This document shows, one piece after another, positions 50,955 through 58,679 of a stretch of DNA of 64,000 nt. The stretch covers positions 682,001-746,000 of the forward strand of contig CAWCMS010000020.1 of the NCBI GenBank assembly GCA_963796675.1, written 5' to 3'. The notes below the pieces were generated by a model. That model was not told where the DNA came from. It ran no database searches and saw nothing but the letters and a program-made list of their open reading frames with translations. The position numbers and the translations under genes are program-made. This DNA comes from CAWCDJ01 sp963796675 (GTDB taxonomy: Bacteria; Acidobacteriota; Terriglobia; Bryobacterales; Bryobacteraceae). Numbering within the stretch: position 1 is the stretch's first letter; every line of letters starts with the position of its first letter.

Positions 50955-52195
50955 AGGGCGCCGCTCGATCCGGTCTTCACCATCCACCAGTACAAGGGAA
51001 TCACGGCCAGTAGAATCACGACGGCCACCGTAAATGCCGTCGAATACGATCCGGTTCGCTCGACGATCAAGCCGGTAACCAGCGGCGCCACCACCCCGGA
51101 GATATTGCCGGCCAAATTCAGAACCCCCATGGAAAACCCGACGTCCTTGTCGGGGCTGATGCGCTGCACCAGGGCGAAGATATTGCCGGACGAGAGCCCC
51201 ACCAGGGAGGCACCGCCCAGCAGCATTACACAGGCAGCGATCCCATCCACGCGCCCGGCGGGAATCAGCAGGATACTGCTTAAGTAGGACGCGGTAATGA
51301 TCAGCTTCCGGCTGAAGATTTCATCCCAGCCGATGGCGACTAAGCGGTCGGCCATCCACCCTCCGATCGGTTCCGCAAGGGTGAAGGTCAGGTACGGGAC
51401 CATCGTATAAATGCCGGCGGTCTCAATCGGCAAGTGGCGTGACTGGACGAAGTAAGTGGGGAGCCACGTCACCATCAGGTAGAAGTAATAGCCGTACCCG
51501 ATATGCGCCAGGCTCATCCCCAGCAGCCTGCGATCCAGGCGCCAGGCTCTTGGCTTCGCAGCTCCAGGCTCCCGAGGGGACACCGTGCTCGCACTCTTTG
51601 GAAAGCAGGCGAACCAGGGGATCAGCCACAGCATGGAGACGGCGCCCAGGATATAGAAAGACACCCGCCAGCCGAAAGCGACGACCGCCATCGCAATCAG
51701 CGGCGCGCCGAAGGCCAACCCCGCACGCGTCCCGGAATTCACCAGGCCCGAAGCAAGCCCGCGGGCCTCCGGAGGAAAGAGTACGCTGACGATTCTCATG
51801 CTGCCGGGAACATGTATGGCCTCCCCGATTCCCAGCAGCACCCGGAAAAGCAAGAGAACCCACAGACTGCCGGCAAATCCCGTAAGCCCGCAGGTGATCG
51901 ACCACCAGGCGAAGCAGACCGCGTAGAACCAGCGCAGATTGAAGCGGTCGGAAAGCCAGCCGACCGGAATTTGCATCAACGCATAGGACCAGAAGAACGC
52001 CGAGAGCAGAACGCCCATGCGGGCAGGCCCGAGATGGAGATCGGCCGCGATGATCGGGAGTGCTACCGAGATGATGATGCGGTCGAGGTAGTTGCTGAGC
52101 CCGGCCACCAGCAGCAGGGCCGCAATCCACCATCGGCGCCGCAGCACCATCTGCCGGCCGTGCTCATGCCGGGTGACTGCGTTTGCAGGGGTCAT
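50948..52195 (-). CDS. MFS transporter, anion:cation symporter-like (sugar/sugar-acid importer)
   Basis: The ATG at 52195 is chosen; a longer frame to 52243 adds charged residues without a better site. The 415-residue product has twelve helices. Family motifs are GLSNYLDRIIISVALPIIAADL, WLSDRFNLRWFYA (motif A-like), FRVLLGIGEAIHVPGSMRIVS and GGWMADRLVAIGWDE. These match ACS-type importers of hexuronates, galactonate and related compounds. It is the last gene of the minus-strand sugar locus, 77 bp after the TonB receptor. Exact substrate unknown. Confidence 0.85.
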   Translation of the reverse strand: MTPANAVTRHEHGRQMVLRRRWWIAALLLVAGLSNYLDRIIISVALPIIAADLHLGPARMGVLLSAFFWSYALMQIPVGWLSDRFNLRWFYAVCFAWWSITCGLTGFAGSLWVLLLFRVLLGIGEAIHVPGSMRIVSVLFPPEARGLASGLVNSGTRAGLAFGAPLIAMAVVAFGWRVSFYILGAVSMLWLIPWFACFPKSASTVSPREPGAAKPRAWRLDRRLLGMSLAHIGYGYYFYLMVTWLPTYFVQSRHLPIETAGIYTMVPYLTFTLAEPIGGWMADRLVAIGWDEIFSRKLIITASYLSSILLIPAGRVDGIAACVMLLGGASLVGLSSGNIFALVQRISPDKDVGFSMGVLNLAGNISGVVAPLVTGLIVERTGSYSTAFTVAVVILLAVIPLYWWMVKTGSSGALY

Positions 52196-52272
52196 GTTGT
52201 CATTCTTCTTTACTTCCGCAGCCGGCGGAGGCCGGCTGCGCACCCTTTCGGACCAGATACGAATCCCGGATA

Positions 52273-55200
52273 TCAGAACAGCAGCTTCAGGCTGACTTGA
52301 ATCCGGCGCGGATTATTGTTTTGCGAAGTGATCACACCGAACGCGTTGTTCGTAGGGTCCATCGTGGGATTGCCGAATAACGGGTGATTCATCGCATTCA
52401 GGGCCTCGCCGCGTAATTGCATCGTGATCTTTTCGAGAAACTTCTGAGACTTAATCACGGAAATATCCCAGTTATCGATTCCCGGAGCCCGAACGTTCGA
52501 GAAACGCAGGGGGAACGTTCTGAGGTTATTGCTGAGTTGCTGATTGCTGGCCTTGACGAAGCCCGCATTGACATTAAACCACTCCTTGACGCCGCGGTCG
52601 CCGCCGGCGAGTGGAATCTCATGCAGGTCTCCGGTGAACAGCACGTCCCCCCAAGCCAATGGTGCACCGGATTGCACCACCCACACTCCTTCCGCCTGCC
52701 AGCCGCCGATCATGAGATTGGCGAAGCCGTGAGCGCCGGCCAACCATTTCCTACCCTTACCGAACGGCAGTTCGTAGATCACGCTCATCGACGCGCGGTG
52801 CGTAAAGTCCTGATCGGAGATCACCCGCTCCGGCATCGGGTCCCCCGCATTCAGGTAGTTGGTGGCCTCCATGAACTTCGAATAGGTGTAGGATCCGGTC
52901 AGCGTCAGGCCGCGGGAGAACCGCTTCTCGGCCTTCGCCTCAAGCGAGTGGTACCACGAATAGCCCTGATTGGTGGTGGTCGTCACGGACGAGAACTGCG
53001 GATAGGCAGTGAGCAGTTTGTATCGCTGGATTACGGAGCCGGCAAGCGAAGTGGCCGGCAACAGCGGATAGAAGGGATTGGTCACGTTCGCAGTCAGATA
53101 ATTGATCGTGGTGTTATCGCGCACCGGCTGGGTGCTGAGATAGATATCCGGCAGGGCGTCCAGATTCCGGTTGATTTCGATATGGGTTCCCCGATTGCCG
53201 ACATAACTGACATCCACGACCACCTGGTGTGGCAGTTCATGTTGGATTCCGAGAGACCAGCGCTGCATGTAAGGCGGCAGAGGATTCTGGTTGAAGAACG
53301 TCACGTCCTGTCCGAGACCGTTCGAATATCCACCCGCCGCGCCCAATGGCTGCTGGACGCCGTTGGGAAACGGATTTGCCAGCAGGTCCGGAGCGAACGA
53401 CAATCCACCGTTTAGAGACGGAATCAGATTGGTGGTCTGGCTGAAGCCGGTCTGGATCACATTCGTCCGTCGCGTGCCCAGGAACCCATAATAGATGCCG
53501 TATCCGGCGCGCAGAACGGTGTGGTGCGTCAGGGAGTAGGCCAGACCCACGCGCGGCATGAAGCTGTGGGTGTAGGCGTGCCAAAGGTCGCGCCCGTTGC
53601 CGGTGGCGTCCGCGTAAGTCAGGCCACCCTGCACCAGGAACTGCGAGGGGTCGAGCCCCTGGGTGGGGTTTTGGGCATAGTTCGCCTGCACTTGCGCCGA
53701 AATAGGCAGGGCGGCAGCCGGGTTGAAGCCCACCACGGAACGGTTGTATCGCTCGGTGATCGGGCTTTCGATCTCGTAGCGCAGTCCGACATTGACGCTT
53801 AGGCGCGGCGAGACCTTCCAGTCGTCATGGATATACAGGCCCGTGGCGGTCGACTGCTCGGCATAACTCGCGGGCACGGTGACATAGCCGGAGTCGGGGA
53901 CCCCCAATAACATGGATGCGAGGCCCTGACCGAGCGGAGACGCAGCGGAGTTATCGAACGGTCCCTGAGTGTAGGTGGTGCCGAAGTTCAGGTTGCCGGT
54001 AGCAGTGTTGTCCGGCTGGTACTGATTTTGCCGGTAGGCACGGAACTCGGCGCCGAACCGGATCGCATGCGCTCCGGTGATCTTATTGAAAGTCAGCGAA
54101 AAGGCGTGGTTGTCGTTCGGACGGTCGAGCCAGCCATTCCACGTCGGTGCATAACCGCCTATGGTGATATACGGGAAGCGGCGGTTGGAAACGGGAATCT
54201 CGTTATTGTAGTTCGACGAGAAGCCGAGACTGGTGAGATCGAAGCCGTGGGCGGCCGGAAGCGAATCATAGATGCGGACAAACCGGTCGTATCCATAGTG
54301 CAGGTTCATCACGAAGGTGGGACTGATGGTGAAAACTTCGTCGACAATGCCGCCGCGGGATTGAAATTCGAAGGGCCGGGCGGTAGTCAGATTGTGGAAC
54401 CAGTCGAGCGCCACACTGCTGCGTTCCATGGTGTTGACGCGGGCGAAGACCCGGTGCCGCGTACCAAAGTTGTGATCGACACGGGCCATGATCGAGTAGT
54501 AATGCGCGTTCTCCGTGGCGTTTGGCTCCGGCAGGTTGTTCGTCCCGTTGGCCGTCCCGGCGACCGTGGGAAGCGGATAGTAGTTGAGGATGTTCTGCGC
54601 GATCGGGCTGAGGCGGGAAGCCGGAATGATATTGTTCGGAAACCCGGTCTCCTGGTAGCGGCCGCCCGCCGCTGCGACTCGCGACGCCGGATCGTAGATC
54701 TGGTACTGGGAGCCCAGGCCGAGCAGGCTGGAGAAATCGCCGGTCCTTTCGGCCGCGGTCGGCACCGTGAGTGTGGTTCCGCGAATCCGGTTCTGGCGGA
54801 GGCCTTCGTAGCCAAAGAAGAAGAACGTCTTATTGCGGCCGTCGTAGACTTTCGGGAGAAATACCGGGCCTCCAGCGGTGGCGCCCCATCGGTGATAGAT
54901 GATGCTGCCGCGCGGCTGGCCGATCGAATTTCCAAAGAACGTATTGGCCACGAACGAAGTGGGAATGATGCCGAAAAACGCCGTGCCGTGCAGAGTGTTG
55001 GTGCCGGACTTGAGGGTGAGGTTGGTTGCGCCGCCCTCGGTGAAGCCGACACTGGCATCGTAGGTGATGGTCTGTACCTTCAATTCGGCCACGGAGTCCG
55101 AGGGCGGCATCCACGAGGTGATCAGCTCGTTCGGACCGTTATTGGTGGACGACGTCGGCACCCCGTCCACCAGGATTTCGCTAAGTTGCGCACGGGTACC

Positions 55201-55776
55201 CGCGAACGTGTAGGAGTTGCTGAAAGAGTCAAACGGGCTGTCATTGCCCTGAATACAATTGACGCAGCTCAGGCCGGGAGAGAGCCCCATGACCCAGAAA
55301 GGGATGCCGTGCGGCATGGGTAGCTCGGTCAGGCGCCTCTCTTCGATCACGCTGCCCGTGGACGCTGTGTCGGTTTCGAGCAGCGGAGTTTCTCCACTTA
55401 CGGTCACGGCTTCGCTGGCATTTCCGACCTCCAGGGCAATGTTCAGTTCCAGGCGATCGTTGACGTGGAGCTCAAGATCGTCATGCCGGTATCCCTTGAA
55501 GCCGGCCTTTTCGCACTCCACTAGATAGATTCCAGGAATCAGGTAGGTTGCGACGAAGTTGCCCGAGTCATTGGTTTGGGAGGTTATCGTTACGCCAGTG
55601 GCCTTGTTGGTGATCTTCAGGCTGGCCCCCGGCACAACGGCGGACGATGAATCGGTCACGCGACCCAGGAGCGTGGCGCGGGTTTCCTGCGCCAGACTGG
55701 TGATCGCGACCACTACCAGAAGCAGAATCAGGCGAGCAAATTGCAACATGCGGCGCGTTCCGCGTGAAGACGTCAT
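52273..55776 (-). CDS. TonB-dependent receptor with carboxypeptidase-regulatory domain (Oar-like)
   Basis: TTAGAGGAG precedes the ATG. The 1167-residue outer-membrane protein has a signal peptide (ILLLVVVAITSLAQ), then a CarboxypepD_reg domain (ATLLGRVTDSSSAVVPGASL, NDSGNFVATYLIPGIY) and a plug domain (FSNSYTFAGTRAQLSEILVDGV). A large beta barrel follows and ends with the aromatic residue in VSLKLLF. Acidobacteria carry dozens of such Oar-like receptors, presumably importing oligosaccharides or other large nutrients. Its place between GH32/GH36 genes and an MFS importer suggests sugar uptake (inference). Confidence 0.92.
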   Translation of the reverse strand: MTSSRGTRRMLQFARLILLLVVVAITSLAQETRATLLGRVTDSSSAVVPGASLKITNKATGVTITSQTNDSGNFVATYLIPGIYLVECEKAGFKGYRHDDLELHVNDRLELNIALEVGNASEAVTVSGETPLLETDTASTGSVIEERRLTELPMPHGIPFWVMGLSPGLSCVNCIQGNDSPFDSFSNSYTFAGTRAQLSEILVDGVPTSSTNNGPNELITSWMPPSDSVAELKVQTITYDASVGFTEGGATNLTLKSGTNTLHGTAFFGIIPTSFVANTFFGNSIGQPRGSIIYHRWGATAGGPVFLPKVYDGRNKTFFFFGYEGLRQNRIRGTTLTVPTAAERTGDFSSLLGLGSQYQIYDPASRVAAAGGRYQETGFPNNIIPASRLSPIAQNILNYYPLPTVAGTANGTNNLPEPNATENAHYYSIMARVDHNFGTRHRVFARVNTMERSSVALDWFHNLTTARPFEFQSRGGIVDEVFTISPTFVMNLHYGYDRFVRIYDSLPAAHGFDLTSLGFSSNYNNEIPVSNRRFPYITIGGYAPTWNGWLDRPNDNHAFSLTFNKITGAHAIRFGAEFRAYRQNQYQPDNTATGNLNFGTTYTQGPFDNSAASPLGQGLASMLLGVPDSGYVTVPASYAEQSTATGLYIHDDWKVSPRLSVNVGLRYEIESPITERYNRSVVGFNPAAALPISAQVQANYAQNPTQGLDPSQFLVQGGLTYADATGNGRDLWHAYTHSFMPRVGLAYSLTHHTVLRAGYGIYYGFLGTRRTNVIQTGFSQTTNLIPSLNGGLSFAPDLLANPFPNGVQQPLGAAGGYSNGLGQDVTFFNQNPLPPYMQRWSLGIQHELPHQVVVDVSYVGNRGTHIEINRNLDALPDIYLSTQPVRDNTTINYLTANVTNPFYPLLPATSLAGSVIQRYKLLTAYPQFSSVTTTTNQGYSWYHSLEAKAEKRFSRGLTLTGSYTYSKFMEATNYLNAGDPMPERVISDQDFTHRASMSVIYELPFGKGRKWLAGAHGFANLMIGGWQAEGVWVVQSGAPLAWGDVLFTGDLHEIPLAGGDRGVKEWFNVNAGFVKASNQQLSNNLRTFPLRFSNVRAPGIDNWDISVIKSQKFLEKITMQLRGEALNAMNHPLFGNPTMDPTNNAFGVITSQNNNPRRIQVSLKLLF

Positions 55777-55936
55777 GGTTCACTCCTCTAATTGACTGTT
55801 CCCCTGACAGACAGATCGGGTCCGGGACCGGTGCGGCGCAGGGAATCGCCGTGAACCGGCTTGCCTCTCAGCCCGGAGCCTCTTCCACAAATGACAATTA
55901 CCGATTGGCGGCCGGAGCACCGGCGCCGCAAGAGAA

Positions 55937-57472
55937 TCACATGGCCGGTTTTCCGGCTACCGTCTCGAGGCCGGGTCCGCCGTGCCCCAGCCAGATGGAC
56001 TCCAACTGGTGCACAGCCAGCGAGACGACGTGCATTCCCCCGCCATCGGCGACCAGGTTGACATCGCGGCCCGGGTTGTCAAGGGTGACGGCGGAGAGCG
56101 TCACCTGACCCTGATCCGCGTAGACCTCGATGGACGATCGGTCCACCAGGATCGAGAGCCGAAGAACACCGCCGGTGATGGCGAGCGGCGCCGACTCCAA
56201 CCCCAGGCGCAGCGTTCGGGTGGCCGTGGAGTAGCGGATCGGCTGGCCGTGGATCACGAAACCGAAATCGGTCGCACCGGCGGATCGCAGTTCCGCACGG
56301 ATCTCGAGTAAGTCTCCGCCGGCCTCGGGCATGGGACGCTCACCGGCGGGCACCGTGAGGTCGCGCCAGGTACGGCTGGAGGTCCGCAGATTCTTGACTT
56401 CGTCAATCGGCAGGCGGCAGAGGCGAAGGCCTTCCGGGAACGCGCGCAATGTCAGTTCGGCCGGAAACGTCATCTGGCCGTTCCAGGTGATTCGCCGGTC
56501 GGGAGGATAGCGCATCCATGCCATCTGGTACGCGGGGCCGCCTTCCGGAGTGAGTTTCCACGTCTGCGTGGCGTACATCGCTTTCCCGTATTCGACATGG
56601 AGCTCTTCCGTTTCGGGAATGAACTCCTTGCCATTGAACTTGCCGATGACGTAGGTTCCATTGCCATCGATGAGCACCCAGCGGCTTTGGCCGGGCGAAT
56701 TGACGACCGGGAGTTCAAAAAGATCGGGACATTCATAGTAGCCGTCGACCCGGCTGAGCCAGACCCAGTGCAGCAGGTCACTCGACCGGTAAAAGGCGAA
56801 GCCCTTCTTTTCGTATCGGACCATGCGCCATTCGCTGGCCGGTGGGTACCAGAAGACGGTCGGGTCGCGCATGTCCTCTGCGCCGGCAAGGATCGGGTTA
56901 CCGCCATACCGGACCCAGGTTCGACCGCGGTCGCGGCTGTAGGCGATGCACGAACCCTTCTGATAGTCGGTGTAGAAGATGATCAGCGTTCTTTCCGGGC
57001 CGGCCCGGAGGCCGCTGCTGTTGTTCCAGTCGACCACGCCGCTGCCGCTTCCCGGCCGGTTGTCGACGAGAGTGTCGAGGATGGCCGGCAACTGTTGCCA
57101 ATGGAGGAGGTCGGTGCTCACCGCATGGCCCCAGCGTTTGTGGGCGAGACGGCCGCGAGACCACTCGTCGTACATGTTGAACAGGTGGTACTCGCCCCGA
57201 TAGTAGATAAGACCGGTTGCATCGCCGATGTGTCCCTGGATCGGGGTGTAGTGGAACTGGGGGCGAAGCGGCTGCCTGTAGTTCTGCTGGTCCGCCACTT
57301 CGGCGGGCGTGAGATCGAGTTCTTCCGGCTTTGGCTTGGTTTGCCCAAACAGGATTGCACCCGCGGTGGTCAGGACCGCTACGGCTATGAGCGGCGCATC
57401 AGAAATCCTCATTGGCTTGGCCATTGAGTGGCACAGTACCGCGGCAATCGCGAAGCAAACAAGGAAAAACAC
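55937..57472 (-). CDS. GH32 family glycoside hydrolase (beta-fructosidase)
   Basis: GH32 enzymes cleave beta-fructosidic bonds in sucrose, raffinose or fructans. The 511-residue product has all three acidic motifs: nucleophile Asp84 in GHIGDATGLIYY (replacing the usual NDPNG), RDP (202-204) and EC (247-248, YYECPDLFEL). The layout is a five-bladed propeller plus C-terminal beta-sandwich (SIEVYADQGQVTLSA). The GTG at 57472 gives a long hydrophobic N-terminus; an ATG at 57424 or 57412 is also possible. Secretion or periplasmic anchoring is likely. Confidence 0.9.
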   Translation of the reverse strand: MFFLVCFAIAAVLCHSMAKPMRISDAPLIAVAVLTTAGAILFGQTKPKPEELDLTPAEVADQQNYRQPLRPQFHYTPIQGHIGDATGLIYYRGEYHLFNMYDEWSRGRLAHKRWGHAVSTDLLHWQQLPAILDTLVDNRPGSGSGVVDWNNSSGLRAGPERTLIIFYTDYQKGSCIAYSRDRGRTWVRYGGNPILAGAEDMRDPTVFWYPPASEWRMVRYEKKGFAFYRSSDLLHWVWLSRVDGYYECPDLFELPVVNSPGQSRWVLIDGNGTYVIGKFNGKEFIPETEELHVEYGKAMYATQTWKLTPEGGPAYQMAWMRYPPDRRITWNGQMTFPAELTLRAFPEGLRLCRLPIDEVKNLRTSSRTWRDLTVPAGERPMPEAGGDLLEIRAELRSAGATDFGFVIHGQPIRYSTATRTLRLGLESAPLAITGGVLRLSILVDRSSIEVYADQGQVTLSAVTLDNPGRDVNLVADGGGMHVVSLAVHQLESIWLGHGGPGLETVAGKPAM

Positions 57473-57533
57473 GGGAAACTAACGGGGAAAAGGTGTCAGG
57501 CAGCCCTGTAAATGAAGTCTCAGCCAGGCAGGC

Positions 57534-58565
57534 TTAAGCTGCCGCAGGGGCCTTCGGGAACAGCAACCGGCGCACTTCCGGAGAATCCAGGCGGTCGGCC
57601 AGCACGAGTATCGCACTCGTATCGGTTCTCAGCGGAGGTGTCTTGCCCGCCAGTTTCATCGCGACGGCACGAACGCTCTCGTAGCCCATACCAAACAGGT
57701 CCTGGAGAACCAGGGAGTCAATCGCGCCCGACTTCAAGGCTTCCACCAACTCCGGGGTCGAGTCAAAGGCCACCAGCTTGACCGTGCTTCCTTTCCAGTT
57801 TTTCAGCGCGCGGCTGGCGCCGACGGAACTCGACTCGTTATCGGCGAAGACCCCTCTCAGATCGGAATGTGCCGTGAGGACTGCCTGGGTGGCTTCCTGA
57901 GCTCTCGCCGAGTCGTACATCGTGTACTGCGGACCCAAAACCTGAATGCCCGGAAAGAGCAGACGCAACTCGTCCTGGAAAGCCCTTTCGCGCTCGGAAA
58001 TCGCGCCGCTGCCAGGCATGGAACTAATGATGGCAACCTTGCCGGTCCCACCTAAAATCGCGCCCATCCGGCGGGCTGCCAGCCGCCCGGCGCCGGCATT
58101 GTCTGTGCCCACGAAGCTCAAGAAATCGTCGGATTCCAGTGTCGAATCCAGGATCACCACTGGGATGTTGTTCTGCATCGCTTCCCGGACCGGAGCGACC
58201 AAGGCCTGTTTGTCGATGGGCGCGAGCACAATGGCACTCACCCGCCGCGCGATCAACGATTTCACGATTCGGATCTGGGCATCGACATCCGTTTCATTGG
58301 CTTGCGACTCCCAATCGATGTGCAGGCCGAAGTCACTGCCCGCCTGTTGAGCTCCCGCACGAACCGTCAGCCAACTGGTATGGTGCGCACCCTTGGGCAC
58401 GACACTCACCAGTTTCTGGCGAAAGGCGGAGCAACTATTGAGCAGCAGATTGACTCCCGAGCATCCAAATGCTGCCAGGATCATGTCCCGCCGGCTCGGG
58501 TCAGGACCTTGCCAACTTGGCGCTTGATATCCCTTCCCGGCAGCCGATGGATTCATATTGCCCAT
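57534..58565 (-). CDS. Periplasmic sugar-binding (LacI/ribose-binding type) lipoprotein
   Basis: The 343-residue product has an RR-containing signal segment (SRRDMILAAFGCSGVNLLLNSC). The cysteine after LLNS is a plausible lipidation site. The binding-protein fold follows: LVSVVPKGAHHTSWLTVRAGAQ, ARRVSAIVLAPIDKQALVAPV, IPVVILDSTLESDDFLSFVGTDN and VFADNESSSVGASRAL. No permease or ATPase of an ABC importer lies near. It may instead be a free receptor that feeds a signalling protein elsewhere. Confidence 0.85.
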   Translation of the reverse strand: MGNMNPSAAGKGYQAPSWQGPDPSRRDMILAAFGCSGVNLLLNSCSAFRQKLVSVVPKGAHHTSWLTVRAGAQQAGSDFGLHIDWESQANETDVDAQIRIVKSLIARRVSAIVLAPIDKQALVAPVREAMQNNIPVVILDSTLESDDFLSFVGTDNAGAGRLAARRMGAILGGTGKVAIISSMPGSGAISERERAFQDELRLLFPGIQVLGPQYTMYDSARAQEATQAVLTAHSDLRGVFADNESSSVGASRALKNWKGSTVKLVAFDSTPELVEALKSGAIDSLVLQDLFGMGYESVRAVAMKLAGKTPPLRTDTSAILVLADRLDSPEVRRLLFPKAPAAA

Positions 58566-58639
58566 CGTACATCGATGCCTTCCCGCTGCCCGGAAATTCC
58601 CGGTGAGAACGCCCCAATGTCGTCCTTTTCTGTAAGGTT

Positions 58640-58650
58640 AGAGGACCTCT
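58640..58650. promoter_or_regulatory. Palindrome AGAGGACCTCT
   Basis: A perfect 11-bp palindrome (odd centre) in the 114-bp gap between the GH36 and sugar-binding genes, adjoining a larger inverted repeat. It may be part of a regulator-binding site upstream of the sugar-binding protein gene. Confidence 0.35.
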
Positions 58651-58652
58651 TA

Positions 58653-58671
58653 ACACGGTGTTACACCGTGT
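58653..58671. promoter_or_regulatory. Inverted repeat ACACGGTG-TTA-CACCGTGT, candidate operator
   Basis: Eight-base arms match perfectly around a 3-base centre. The site ends 8 bp before the GH36 stop boundary and lies 88 bp upstream of the sugar-binding lipoprotein start. The symmetry and size suit a LacI-, GntR- or DeoR-type operator. It could equally be a short hairpin, though the centre is too tight for a good terminator loop and no T-tract follows. Confidence 0.5.
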
Positions 58672-58679
58672 CAAAGAGC

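Noticed and set aside
54028..55323. 431-codon frame opposite the TonB receptor
   Set aside because: The receptor is unambiguous on the other strand; the frame shows no domain.
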